From CAVOEB01 sp965249645 (GTDB lineage Bacteria > Pseudomonadota > Alphaproteobacteria > UBA828 > JAPUJA01), in assembly GCA_965249645.1 (NCBI GenBank), contig CBDFML010000012.1, positions 372,001-436,000 on the forward strand: DNA of 64,000 nt, given 5' to 3'. Of the stretch, positions 23,882 through 31,992 are shown piece after piece. Every line of letters starts with the position of its first letter. Position 1 is the first letter of the stretch. Under the pieces are notes generated by a model, which saw only the letters and a program-made list of their open reading frames with translations, made no database searches and was not told the origin of the DNA. The translations under genes were made by a program, and so were the position numbers.

Positions 23882-24010
23882 GCGGCGATCCCGATCGAGA
23901 CCTAACTCGATAACGCGGCGGGGCGAACGGCGTTCGCCTCGTCGCGCGAGCGCAGTGCGCGGTTACCTGCTGCCGAAAAGGGATATCGCCTAAACCAGAG
24001 GAGCTTGAAC

Positions 24011-24259
24011 ATGGTCAAGATTGTGAAACTGAGCGGCAACGAGGCGGGCCAGACCGTCGATCTGCCGCTGCACGCGGCCGAGGCCGAGGTCGCCATGGGC
24101 ACCGGCCGCCTAGCGGACGCTGCGGCCGCGCCGGCGGCGCCGGTAGAGATCGCGGCGCCGGTGCATATCGGCGGCGGCTATTACGAGCTCGCCGACGGTT
24201 CGCGGGTGCGCGGCAAGGTCGCGGCGCTCAAGGCGACCGAGGCGCTTGCGGGTGCCTAA
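24011..24259 (+). CDS. Hypothetical small structural-region protein (82 aa)
   Basis: ATG 24011 after AGAGGAG. Residues 1-35 are a small alpha/beta unit (VKIVKLSGNEAGQTVDLPLH), then an Ala/Pro linker and a short beta segment (HIGGGYYELADGSRVRGK). Such proteins sit between capsid and connector genes in related prophages. Function unknown. Confidence 0.6.
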   Translation: MVKIVKLSGNEAGQTVDLPLHAAEAEVAMGTGRLADAAAAPAAPVEIAAPVHIGGGYYELADGSRVRGKVAALKATEALAGA

Positions 24260-24956
24260 ACGGCGGCGCAAGATCGCGATCCTGGGCACCGCCTCGAGCT
24301 CGGCGCACCTGGCGCCGGTCGGGGATCCGTCCTGGGAATTGTGGGGCCTTGGTTACCATCACCGACAAATGCCCTGCGCGCGGTTCATCGAGATCCACGG
24401 CCGCGACTACGTTGACGAGCGGTGGCCGGATTATATCGACCAGCTCAAGGGCCTGGATCCTTCGACGCCGGTCTATATGCAGCGGGTGCATGACGATATC
24501 CCGGCAAGCGTCGAGTTCCCGCTCGCCGCCGTGACGGCCGCGTGCGGCCAGGACACGCCGAATTTTGCGAGCTCGATCGCCTTTTCGATCGGTCTCGCGA
24601 TCCTCGAGCGGATCGGCACGATCGGGATCTGGGGCGTCGATATGGCGTTCGATACGGAATACGCCTACGAGCGCCCGAACGTCGACGCCCTGCTGACCTG
24701 GGCGAAAGCGAAGGGGATCGAGATCGTGGTGCCCGCCGAGTCGGCGCTGCTCAAAAACGACGGCCTCTATGGCTACGAGGATCCGCGCGAGGGCCTGGTC
24801 ACGCGCGCGGCGCTCGACAAACGGATCGCCGACTACACCAGGGAACGCGACGAGAAACGGCACGAGGCGACGCTGCTCGACGGGGCGATCCGCGAGGCGC
24901 GTTGCATCAAGGCGTTTCTCGAGCACCGCAAGCGGGGGGGATCGGCACAGCTATGA
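24252..24956 (+). CDS. Rossmann-like phage protein of unknown function (234 aa)
   Basis: I choose GTG 24252, 9 bp after GAGG and overlapping the upstream stop; TTG 24246 is an alternative. The N-terminus (KIAILGTASSSAHLAPVGDP) and IWGVDMAFDTEYAYERPNVD near 125 resemble the DUF115/MptE-like fold seen in phage head regions and in some sugar or pterin enzymes. The last 50 residues form a charged helix. It lies between capsid-related and connector genes; a structural or modifying role cannot be told apart. Confidence 0.65.
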   Translation: MPKRRRKIAILGTASSSAHLAPVGDPSWELWGLGYHHRQMPCARFIEIHGRDYVDERWPDYIDQLKGLDPSTPVYMQRVHDDIPASVEFPLAAVTAACGQDTPNFASSIAFSIGLAILERIGTIGIWGVDMAFDTEYAYERPNVDALLTWAKAKGIEIVVPAESALLKNDGLYGYEDPREGLVTRAALDKRIADYTRERDEKRHEATLLDGAIREARCIKAFLEHRKRGGSAQL

Positions 24957-25537
24957 CTCTTGTCCTGGTGACCGGCTCGACCGAGGAACCGATCGACACG
25001 GCCAACGCCAAAGCGCACCTGCGCGTCGGCGCGACCGACGACGACAGCTATATCGACGATCTGATCGTCGCGGCCCGGATCGACGCCGAGCAGTTCACGC
25101 GCCGCGCGTTCGTGACACAAATCTGGGATCTCAAGCTCGATCGCTTTCCCGATTCGTCGGCCTGGCCGATCGCGGTGCCCAACCCGCCGCTGCAGTCGGT
25201 GACCGATATCAAATTCACGGACACCAACAACGTGCTGCAGACCTGGGATGCGAGCAAATACCAGGTCGACAGCGACAGCGAGCCGGGCCGGATCCTGCCG
25301 TCGCCCGGCGAGGTCTGGCCGACCACGCGCGACGTGCTCAACGCGGTGCAGATCCGGTTCATCGCCGGCTATGGCGCCGCAGACGACGTGCCCGAGCAGA
25401 TCAAGCAAGGCATGCGCTCGCTGCTCGCGCACTGGTACGAGCACCGCGAGGACGTGATCGCCGGCACCATCACGGCGGTGATGCCGAAAACCAGCGACCG
25501 GCTGTTTACGCCCTACCGCGTGAGCCGGTTCAGCTAG
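24953..25537 (+). CDS. Phage head-tail connector protein
   Basis: The 194-residue protein has the standard opening of phiE125-gp8/HK97-gp6-type connectors: EPIDTANAKAHLRVGATDDD then SYIDDLIVAARIDAEQFTRR, WDLKLDRFP, and the C-terminal EQIKQGMRSLLAHWYEHRED. It forms the ring below the portal. ATGA-type overlap with the preceding gene at 24953-24956. Confidence 0.9.
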   Translation: MTLVLVTGSTEEPIDTANAKAHLRVGATDDDSYIDDLIVAARIDAEQFTRRAFVTQIWDLKLDRFPDSSAWPIAVPNPPLQSVTDIKFTDTNNVLQTWDASKYQVDSDSEPGRILPSPGEVWPTTRDVLNAVQIRFIAGYGAADDVPEQIKQGMRSLLAHWYEHREDVIAGTITAVMPKTSDRLFTPYRVSRFS

Positions 25538-25540
25538 GCC

Positions 25541-25861
25541 ATGCGCGCGGGCGAGCTCGACCGGAAAATCACGATCCAGCAGAACGCGCCGACGGCCGAC
25601 GACTACGGCCAGGAGGTCGCGGCCTGGTCGACCCTGGCGACGGTCTGGGCGAAGAAAACCGACGTCCGCGGGCGGGAGTATTTCGCGCAGTCGGGCGAGC
25701 GGGCCGAAATCGCGGCGGTATTCAAGATCCGCTATCGGGCCGATATCAAGGCCGAAATGCGGATCAGTTACGCCGGCAAGTTCTACGACATTCGCGAGAT
25801 CCGCGAGGTCGGCGGGCGTAACGAAGGGCTCGAGCTCATGGCGGCAGCAGCGGTCGAGTGA
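25541..25861 (+). CDS. Phage head-tail adaptor (head closure) protein
   Basis: The 106-residue protein begins MRAGELDRKITIQQ and contains VAAWSTLATVWAKK, REYFAQSGE, FKIRYRADIKAEMRI and FYDIREIREVG, all typical of the SPP1 gp16/HK97 gp7-type family. Its last bases are part of the 134-bp segment that recurs inverted at 13199-13332. Confidence 0.9.
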   Translation: MRAGELDRKITIQQNAPTADDYGQEVAAWSTLATVWAKKTDVRGREYFAQSGERAEIAAVFKIRYRADIKAEMRISYAGKFYDIREIREVGGRNEGLELMAAAAVE

Positions 25862-25980
25862 TGGCGGCGAACCGGTTTACCCGGATCTCGGGCGCCCGAG
25901 AGCTCGATCAACTGCTCAAGGGGCTGCCGAAGAAAACCGGACGGAAGGCGCTCGCCGGCGCGGTGCGCGCCGGCGGCAAC
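25847..25980 (-). repeat. Inverted repeat copy B (partner 13199-13332)
   Basis: Spans the end of the head-tail adaptor and the start of the gp10-like gene. Because those genes read normally through it and resemble their families, this is the likely original, and the copy at 13199-13332 the derived one. Confidence 0.88.
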
Positions 25981-26307
25981 GTGATCCGAAAAGAGGCGCG
26001 CCAGCGCGCGCCGGTGGGGCCGAGCGGCGAGTTGGCGAAGGGGATCAAGGTCGAGCAGCAAAAGCGCGGCAGCGCGACGTCAGCCGCGTTCAAGATCGGG
26101 CCGCGAAAGAACACGTTTTACGGCCTGTTCCTCGAGTTCGGCACGAGCCGGCTCGCGGCCCGGCCCTGGCTGCGCCCGGCGTTCGAGGCCTCGGCCGACC
26201 GTGCCGTCGAGAAGATCGGCAAGCAGCTCGGCAAGAATATCGAGAAAGCTGCGCTCAAGCTGGCCGGCCCGTTTGCGAAAAGCGGCCTCGGCCGGCGCCG
26301 GCGCTAG
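25861..26307 (+). CDS. HK97 gp10-like tail completion/neck protein
   Basis: TGATG coupling with the upstream gene sets the ATG at 25861 (GTG 25858 is possible). The 148-residue protein shows LDQLLKGLPKKTGRKALAGA, VRAGGNVIRKEARQRAP, GLFLEFGTSRLAARPWLRPA, the signature of the gp10 family. The first ~40 codons are the source or copy of the inverted repeat in the early region. Confidence 0.9.
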   Translation: MAANRFTRISGARELDQLLKGLPKKTGRKALAGAVRAGGNVIRKEARQRAPVGPSGELAKGIKVEQQKRGSATSAAFKIGPRKNTFYGLFLEFGTSRLAARPWLRPAFEASADRAVEKIGKQLGKNIEKAALKLAGPFAKSGLGRRRR

Positions 26308-26323
26308 ACGAGGGGGCGAGCGA

Positions 26324-26722
26324 ATGAGCGTCGAGAAAGCGATCCGCGCGCGCCTGGTCGCGCATGCCGGCCTGACGGCGCTGGTTTCGACGCGGGTCCG
26401 CGCGGCGCCGCTGCCGCAAAATGGCACGTTCCCGGCGGTCTCGTTTCAACGGATCACGACGGGGCGCACGCACTCGCTGTTCGGGCCGAGCGGGCTCGCG
26501 CGGGTGCGCCTGCAGCTCGACAGCTACGCGACCACCTACAGCGCGGTCAAGGATATCGCCGACCAGGTGCGGATCGCGATCGACGGCTACCGCGGCACGC
26601 AATCGGGCACCGTGATCGGCGGCGTGCTCTCGGGCGAGGAACAGGATTTCTACGAGCAGGACACGAAACTACACCGCGTTTCCCAAGACTTCATCATCTG
26701 GCACCAGGAGGCAACGACATGA
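26324..26722 (+). CDS. Tail completion protein, DUF3168 family
   Basis: ATG 26324 after AGGGGGCGAG. The 132-residue product matches DUF3168/HK97 gp10-neighbour tail terminators: MSVEKAIRARLVAHAGLTAL, VRAAPLPQNGTFPAVSFQRI, LDSYATTYSAVKDIADQVRI and a C-terminal VSQDFIIWHQE. Overlaps the next start by 4 bp. Confidence 0.9.
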   Translation: MSVEKAIRARLVAHAGLTALVSTRVRAAPLPQNGTFPAVSFQRITTGRTHSLFGPSGLARVRLQLDSYATTYSAVKDIADQVRIAIDGYRGTQSGTVIGGVLSGEEQDFYEQDTKLHRVSQDFIIWHQEATT

Positions 26723-27165
26723 GCAACCAGGCACTTGAATCCGCCGGCGTGCTGCTGCAGCACGGCCGGATCGTCGGCAGCACCGAGGCCGATACCTACG
26801 TCACGATCGCCGAGGTCACCGATATCGACGGGCCGGGCGGCGATGCCGCGGTGATCCCGGTCACTCACCTGGAATCGACGGCGATCGAAAAGCTGATCGG
26901 CCTGCCCGACGAGGGTTCGGTCGATCTCAGCCTTAACCTGTCCTCGCCCGACAGCACGACCGACGGGCAGGCGTTGCTGCGCTCCGACCGCACGGCGCGG
27001 AACAAGCGGCAATATCGGATCATGCTGACCGACTCGGCCGCGACGGCGATCAAGTTCAACGCCTTTGTGCGGTCTTGGCGGATCTCCCACGCGACCGACG
27101 AAAAGGTCGCCGGCACCGCCTCGCTCGAGGTCGACGGCGCCGCGACCTACGCGGCCTCGACGTGA
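26719..27165 (+). CDS. Phage tail tube (major tail) protein
   Basis: 148 residues with the tail-tube beta-sandwich pattern: TYVTIAEVTDIDGPGG, IPVTHLESTAIEKLIGLPDE, VDLSLNLSSPDSTTDGQALL, RQYRIMLTDSAATAIKFNAF. The position before the frameshifting G/T pair is the lambda order. Stop TGA overlaps the GTG of the next gene. Confidence 0.88.
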   Translation: MSNQALESAGVLLQHGRIVGSTEADTYVTIAEVTDIDGPGGDAAVIPVTHLESTAIEKLIGLPDEGSVDLSLNLSSPDSTTDGQALLRSDRTARNKRQYRIMLTDSAATAIKFNAFVRSWRISHATDEKVAGTASLEVDGAATYAAST

Positions 27166-27554
27166 GCAAGGCCGCGGACAAGGCCGCGCCGGCGAGCGAG
27201 GGTCTGCTTACGCGCGAGCAGATCCTTGGCGTCGAGGATCGCCCGGCCGAACTCGTCGACGTGCCGGAATGGGGCGGGCGGGTGCGCGTGCAGACCATGA
27301 CCGGGGCGGCGCGCGACCAGGTCGAGCAGCAGCTCCAACGCTCCGAGCGGGCCGATACGGGGATGCGCGAGAATGTACGCGCGATCATCGTCGCCGGCTC
27401 GGTGGTCGGCGACGACGGCGCCCTTCTCTTTACGGCCGCCGACGTCGAACAGCTCGGCGCCAAGTCGGCGTTGGCACTCGACCGGGTGTTCGACGTTGCC
27501 GCCCGGCTTTCCGGGTTCCGCGAAAGCGATATCGAGGAGCTGGAAAAAAACTAA
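27162..27554 (+). CDS. Tail assembly chaperone, G-like product
   Basis: GTG start at 27162 overlapping the previous stop (GTGA). The 130-residue chaperone-like protein has LVDVPEWGGRVRVQTMTGAA and VVGDDGALLFTAADVEQLGA, typical of phage tail chaperones. It ends IEELEKN with the heptamer A-AAA-AAC in frame at 27545-27551 right before TAA. A -1 slip there continues into the T-like frame. It should bind the tape measure protein during tail assembly. Confidence 0.87.
   Translation: MSKAADKAAPASEGLLTREQILGVEDRPAELVDVPEWGGRVRVQTMTGAARDQVEQQLQRSERADTGMRENVRAIIVAGSVVGDDGALLFTAADVEQLGAKSALALDRVFDVAARLSGFRESDIEELEKN
27545..27551 (+). promoter_or_regulatory. Programmed -1 ribosomal frameshift heptamer A-AAA-AAC
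   Basis: In frame 0 the codons are GAA AAA AAC TAA. Slipping back one base gives AAA AAA CTA and continues as KKLTSRSARRFYFRLALVLG. A-AAA-AAC is a canonical bacterial slippery sequence, and the location between a G-like and a T-like tail chaperone part is the conserved one in siphophages. Confidence 0.85.
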
Positions 27555-28066
27555 CCAGCCGCTCGGCGCGCCGGTTCTATTTCCGGCTCGCGCTCGTGCT
27601 CGGCATGACGGTGCGCGAGCTGTTGGCGCGCACCGACGCGCGCGAGCTCGCCGAGTGGCAGGCGTTCTACCGGCTCGAGCCGTGGGGCTCGGGCGAGGAC
27701 GAATTCCGCGCCGCGATGATCGCGAGCACGATCGCGAATGGTCAGCGCAAGAAAGGCCAGCGGGCGTTCAAGCCCAAGGATTTTATGCGTCGTTTCGAGC
27801 CGGTCGATCCGGGCGCGCTCAGCGCGCGGATCAAGGCGGCGTTCAGCGGCTTTCGTCGGTCGGGGGCTGACCGCGTCGGGCGCATTCTCGCGCGCGATCC
27901 GCTCGTCGGCGGCGGTGTCGACCGCGGCGCGGGTCGCGCGGGCCATGCGGTTGAGCAGGATCAGGACCAGCCAGGCGCCGCCGATCGCCGTCACGACGAG
28001 GCCGAGGGGCCAGAAGAACACCAGCAAAAGCAGGCCGGTGCAGAAGATCAAAACGGCGGGGATCAT
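27551..28066 (-). CDS. Small membrane protein, duplicate copy 1 (C-terminal extent uncertain)
   Basis: Starts ATG 28066, overlapping the stop of copy 2 (ATGA). The first ~30 residues are one or two membrane segments (AVLIFCTGLLLLVFFWPLGL) nearly identical to copy 2, followed by a basic cytosolic tail (~30-75). The frame runs on antisense to the tail chaperone to 27551; I doubt the part beyond about 27845. It lies on the strand opposite to all the tail genes. Function unknown. Confidence 0.5.
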   Translation of the reverse strand: MIPAVLIFCTGLLLLVFFWPLGLVVTAIGGAWLVLILLNRMARATRAAVDTAADERIARENAPDAVSPRPTKAAERRLDPRAERARIDRLETTHKILGLERPLAFLALTIRDRARDHRGAEFVLARAPRLEPVERLPLGELARVGARQQLAHRHAEHEREPEIEPARRAAG

Positions 28067-28150
28067 CGTGGGTCCTCGTCGGGTCGCGGCGGGGACGTTT
28101 TAATCGGCCGACCTGCCTCGCGCCAGAGCTCGAGTTCGGCGCGCGATTGA
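27551..28150 (+). CDS. Tail assembly chaperone T-like extension (made by -1 frameshift)
   Basis: The frame entered by the -1 slip encodes FYFRLALVLGMTVRELLART, then ARELAEWQAFYRLEPWGSGE and a KPKDFMRRFEP end, the conserved DUF4035-type tail chaperone domain. The native part probably stops near 27850. Beyond that the open frame overlaps two antisense membrane-protein genes and reads as shadow (QDQDQPGAADRR), so the original C-terminus seems to have been replaced by inserted DNA. It has no independent start, so it is made only as a G-T fusion. Confidence 0.7.
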   Translation, partial: LTSRSARRFYFRLALVLGMTVRELLARTDARELAEWQAFYRLEPWGSGEDEFRAAMIASTIANGQRKKGQRAFKPKDFMRRFEPVDPGALSARIKAAFSGFRRSGADRVGRILARDPLVGGGVDRGAGRAGHAVEQDQDQPGAADRRHDEAEGPEEHQQKQAGAEDQNGGDHRGSSSGRGGDVLIGRPASRQSSSSARD

Positions 28151-28278
28151 CGGTCGGCCCGGCCGATCAGGATCAGCGCGACGAGGCCACCACCGACGGC
28201 GGTCACGACCAGGCCGAGGGGCCAGAAGAACACCAGCAAGAGCAGGCCGGTGCAGAGGATCAGGACGGCGGGGATCAT
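27983..28278 (-). repeat. Tandem duplication: 27983-28066 and 28195-28278
   Basis: Two 84-bp direct copies 212 bp apart, with 8 mismatches by direct reading, cover the membrane-segment codons of both small genes. The sequence between copies differs, so the genes have diverged outside the membrane part. Confidence 0.8.
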
Positions 28279-28287
28279 TGTGGACAC
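28063..28287 (-). CDS. Small membrane protein, duplicate copy 2
   Basis: A 74-residue protein starting MSTMIPAVLILCTGLLLL, with a hydrophobic segment of ~30 residues and a basic/acidic tail ending PPRPDEDPR. The first 28 codons match copy 1 at 76 of 84 bases. Two coupled antisense genes inside a tail operon look like a moron expressed from the prophage. An exclusion or membrane role is possible but not shown. Confidence 0.6.
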   Translation of the reverse strand: MSTMIPAVLILCTGLLLLVFFWPLGLVVTAVGGGLVALILIGRADRQSRAELELWREAGRPIKTSPPRPDEDPR

Positions 28288-28333
28288 CTCTCAATGATGA
28301 CCTGGGCGTCAAGTCTAGAAGGGGAGTGACGGC

Positions 28334-29329
28334 ATGGCAACGATCGGCGCGCTCAACATCGACCTGACCGCAAACAGCGCGGCCTTTGCGGCCGATATGG
28401 GCCGGGCGAGCCGGGCGCTGAATTCGAGCTCGGCGAAAATGAACCGTTCGCTCGGGACCATCGAGCGCGGGTTCGGCCGGGTGCAGAGCAAGGTCGGCGG
28501 CTTCGTCGGCGGGATCTTCAACATGCGAACGGCGATCGGCACACTGGCGGGCAGCGCCGGCCTGGGGCTGCTGGTCAAGTCGTCGCTCGACGCGGCCGAC
28601 GCGATTGGCAAGACCGCCGACAAGGCGGGCATTTCGACCACGCTTCTGCAGCAGATGCGATTCGCCGGCTCGCAGACCGGCGTCGCGGCGCGCGATATTG
28701 ACGACGCCTTTACCCGGCTTAACCGCCGGCTCGGCCTGTTCGTGACCGACGGCGCCGGCCCGGCCGCGGTGGGGTTCAAGGAGCTCGAGATCCGAGCGCG
28801 CGATGCGAACCACCAAGTGCGCTCGACCGAGGATATTTTCGCCGATACCGTGCGCAAGCTGCAGAGCTACGACAACGCGGCACAAAAGGCGGCGCTTGCC
28901 TCGGCATTCTTTGGCGAGGACGCGGGGCCGCGCCTGGTCAATCTGTTGGCGAAGGGCTCGGCGGGCGTCGCCGAGCTGCGCGACCGGGCGAGCGAGCTCG
29001 GCCTGGTGCTGCGCGAGGATCTGGTGCGCCAGGCCGAGGCGACCAACGACCGGCTTTCGATCCTGGGCCAGACGATCAAGGTCCGCGCGCAGGGCGTGGT
29101 GCTCGAGTTCGCCGACGAAATCGAAGTGCTCGCGGTGCGCATGACTGAGGCGATCCCGGTCGTGGTTCGATACGCCGCCGAATTCGCGCGCCTCCTGGGT
29201 CGTGATCGAGCCGACCAAAATCGAACGCCTGGCGCCATCTCGGCGAGTCAGATCGCTCGCAATCGACGCGCATCTCGACGGCTTTGCGGAAACAGTATTC
29301 ACGTCGCGTTTCTCGAATTGAATATTTGA
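28334..29329 (+). pseudogene. Tape measure protein, 5' part, interrupted by an in-frame stop
   Basis: The N-terminal ~290 residues fit a tape measure protein: NIDLTANSAAFAADMGRASR, KMNRSLGTIERGFGRVQSKV, a hydrophobic stretch (TAIGTLAGSAGLGLLV), and long helices up to VVVRYAAEFARLLG. From ~29200 to the TGA at 29327 the sequence turns into a basic, shadow-like run. The same frame then continues after the stop with genuine tape-measure helices from ~29345. Either ~140 bp have been replaced by unrelated DNA, or paired indels are present. Tail length determination should be impaired. Confidence 0.75.
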
Positions 29330-29413
29330 CGGGCACGAAGGCGTCCTCTCAGCGCAAAAGCCCTGCGACTCCTGAAGGCGGAGCGCGAACTGCTCGAGCG
29401 CGATCTCGCAGGC

Positions 29414-30388
29414 TTGATCGGCGGGCCGGGTGCGGGGCGCGACAGGGCGAGCGCGCTGCCGGCGCCGGCGGCGGTGGCGGCGGGCGAGGGCGGTGCGGCG
29501 GCGGTGGCCGAGACCGCGCAGATCCGGCGTTTCGAGGCGCTCGAGAACCGGGTGCAGGCGACGCGAACGGCGTTCGCCGACTATACCGCGGCGCAGCGGA
29601 CCGCCGGCGAGACCATGCGCCAAAGCCTGTTGATGCCGACCGAGATCTACAACCAGCGCCTCGAGCGCGCGCGGGAGCTGTTCGACACCGGCGCGATCAG
29701 CCAGCAGACCTTCAACCGCGAGCTCGTTGCGGCGGGCGACGCCTGGGCCGCCGCCGGCCAGCAGATCGAGACCGTCGGCGCCCAGGGCGACCGGGTTGCG
29801 ACGATCCTCGAAGCCGAGTTCTCGAGCAGCTTTTCCAGCATCGAATCGGCGATCAGCCGCATGGTCGAGGGCGGCGCGACGGCGCTCGAATCCCTCGAGG
29901 GTCTGGGCCGCGCGGTGGCGGCCGATCTGCTCAAGACATTCACGAAACTGGCCGCGATCAACCCGATCAAAAACGCCCTGTTCGGCAGCGCCCTGCCGAG
30001 TCTGGGCAGTCTGTTCGGGGGGTTCGGCGGCGGCGGGGCGGGGGCGTTGACCACGCAAGGCGCCGCGACACTCTCGGCCAAGTTCGGCGGCCTCGCGATG
30101 GGCGGCTCGTTCATGGTCGGCGGGCGCGGCGGCACCGATAGCCAGCTCGTCAGCTTCGCGGCGACGCCGGGCGAGCGGGTCGACGTGAGCACGCCGGCGC
30201 AGCAACGGCACGCGGGCGGTGGCGGGAGTGGCGGGGATCGGTATTTTATCGACGCGCGCGGCGCCGACGCCGGCGGCCTGGCCCGGCTCGAGCGGACGAT
30301 CCGCGCGCTCGACGGCTCGATCGAGCCGCGGGCGATCGTGGCAGTCACCGAAGCGCGGGCGCGGGCCGGTTTCGTGGAGGCTGGCTGA
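29414..30388 (+). pseudogene. Tape measure protein, 3' part
   Basis: Same frame as the 5' part. Coding character is evident already from ~29345 (LKAERELLERDLAGLIGG), upstream of the first in-frame ATG at 29414. It continues with TAQIRRFEALENRVQATRTA, FSSSFSSIESAISRMVEGGA, AINPIKNALFGSALPSLGSL, and a Gly-rich tail domain GGSFMVGGRGGTDSQLVSFA typical of lambda-type tape measure C-termini. Without the N-terminal half it would not be made unless re-initiated. Confidence 0.75.
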
Positions 30389-31008
30389 TGGCGATCACCT
30401 ATCCTCTGGCGCTGCCGCTCGCGAGCTGCATTCGCGGTGCGCTGATTCGGCCGCACTCGATCGTCGGCGTGAGCGAATCGCCATTCTCCGGCGAGCAGCA
30501 GGTGCAAGAGCATCCCGGCAAGCTCTGGGCGCTCGACGTGACGCTTAAACCCCTGGAACGCGCTGACGCCGAGCTGTGGGCCGCCTGGGGGCTGAAACTC
30601 GACGGCCGCAAGGGCACATTCCTGATCGGCGATCCGAAGGCGGCAACCCCGCGCGGATCCGCGCGCGATGCCGACACGCCGCTGGTTATGGGCGGTGCGC
30701 AGACGGGCAACGAGCTGACGTTCGACGGCGTGCCGACGGACGCGACGGGCTATCTCAAGGCGGGCGACTATATCCAGCTCGGCAGCGGCACGTCGACGCG
30801 GCTCTACAAGGTTCTCGACGACGCCGATTCCAACGGCTCGGGCGAGGTCACCGCGACGATCTGGCCGACGCTCCGCACGTCGCCGGGAAACAACGATCCG
30901 ATCACGGTCGAGAATTGCGTCGGCACGTTCCGGCTCAAGGGAAATCTCTCCTGGGACGAGGACGCGATTGCTTACGGCTTTCAGTTCTCGGCCCGCGAGG
31001 CGCTTTAG
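30388..31008 (+). CDS. Distal tail-like protein (206 aa)
   Basis: Coupled to the tape measure stop (TGATG). Beta-rich with PFSGEQQVQEHPGKLWALDV, RKGTFLIGDPKA and GNLSWDEDAIAYGFQFSARE, a set found in tail proteins located between tape measure and tail tip genes of alphaproteobacterial prophages. Role in tail tip assembly is inferred from position. Reading frame intact. Confidence 0.75.
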   Translation: MAITYPLALPLASCIRGALIRPHSIVGVSESPFSGEQQVQEHPGKLWALDVTLKPLERADAELWAAWGLKLDGRKGTFLIGDPKAATPRGSARDADTPLVMGGAQTGNELTFDGVPTDATGYLKAGDYIQLGSGTSTRLYKVLDDADSNGSGEVTATIWPTLRTSPGNNDPITVENCVGTFRLKGNLSWDEDAIAYGFQFSAREAL

Positions 31009-31010
31009 GC

Positions 31011-31568
31011 ATGACGCGGGATCTGACCGCGGGCATGGCGGCGGCGGTCGCCGGCGCTTCGCTGAGCCCGATCGTGCTGGTCAAGCTCGAATTCGACGCC
31101 GCGGATCTCAACCTCTGGACCGGCGTCGGGGATCTGACCTGGTCGGGTGACGTCTACACCGGCGCGGGCGATCTGCTCACGGCAAGTCGCGTTACCGAGC
31201 AGGGCAAGCTCGTCGCGAACGCGCTGCGCTTGACACTCTCGGGCCTGCCCAGCTCGTTGATCGCGCTCGCGCGCGATGCGGATTACCAGGACCGGCCGGG
31301 CACGGTCTGGTTCGGCGCGCTCGATGGAGCGGGCGCGGTGATCGCGGATCCCTACCCGGTGTTTCCGGGCTTCATGGACGTCTTTCAATTCGTCGACTCC
31401 GGGGAGTCAGCGACGATCTCTTGCGTTCTCGAGCACGAGGCCGCGGCGCTCGGGCGGCCGAACGAGCGCCGCTATACGCCCGAGGATCAGGCGTTGATCG
31501 ACCCGACCGATACCGGGTTCGACGCGGTCAAGTCGCTGCAGGATGCGGATTTCAAATGGGGGCCGTGA
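31011..31568 (+). CDS. DUF2163-like tail protein
   Basis: 185 residues. LVKLEFDAADLNLWTGVGDL, TWSGDVYTGAGDLLTASRVT and a repeated beta pattern match the DUF2163/baseplate hub family often seen in GTA-like and lambda-like tails. ATG 31011 lies 2 bp after the previous stop. Acts probably at the tail tip. Confidence 0.75.
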   Translation: MTRDLTAGMAAAVAGASLSPIVLVKLEFDAADLNLWTGVGDLTWSGDVYTGAGDLLTASRVTEQGKLVANALRLTLSGLPSSLIALARDADYQDRPGTVWFGALDGAGAVIADPYPVFPGFMDVFQFVDSGESATISCVLEHEAAALGRPNERRYTPEDQALIDPTDTGFDAVKSLQDADFKWGP

Positions 31569-31569
31569 C

Positions 31570-31992
31570 ATGAAACGCTATCCGAATTGGCCGCAGATTC
31601 TCGAGACCGAGATCGCCCGCGCGGCGCGCCGGCGCTTCGCCTGGGGCAAGTGGGATTGCGCGCTATTTGCGGCGAACGTCGTTCGCGCCATGACCGGCGA
31701 GGATCCGGCCAAGGCCTACCGTGGCCGTTACAAAACCGAGGTCGGCAGCCGGCGCGCGCTCAAGCGGTACGGCGGGGGTACATTGCGGCGTGCCACGACC
31801 CGCGCGCTAGGCGCGCCGCTCGCGAGCGTCAAGAAAGCGCAGCGCGGCGACGTCGTGCTATTCAAAACTTTGAGCGGCCAGACGCTCGGGATCGTCGATC
31901 TCGACGGGATCAACGCGGTGGCAATGGATCACCTGGGCGTCGGCCGGCGGCCGCTGCGCGAGGCCGTCGCGGCCTGGCGGATCGGCGCCTAG
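31570..31992 (+). CDS. DUF6950-type, NlpC/P60-like tail assembly protein
   Basis: 140 residues from ATG 31570. FAWGKWDCALFAANVVRAMT holds the Cys of an NlpC/P60-like site and MDHLGVG a His, in the order seen for tail-associated K-type peptidases; KAQRGDVVLFKTLSGQTLGI is also typical. It sits right before the tail tip gene, as lambda K before I and J. The peptidase activity is inferred from fold resemblance. Confidence 0.8.
   Translation: MKRYPNWPQILETEIARAARRRFAWGKWDCALFAANVVRAMTGEDPAKAYRGRYKTEVGSRRALKRYGGGTLRRATTRALGAPLASVKKAQRGDVVLFKTLSGQTLGIVDLDGINAVAMDHLGVGRRPLREAVAAWRIGA

Noticed and set aside
29327..29329. In-frame TGA in the tape measure considered as a selenocysteine codon, given selB and tRNA-Sec in the window
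   Set aside because: No SECIS-like hairpin seen, tape measure proteins have no Sec, and the residues before the stop are already non-homologous.
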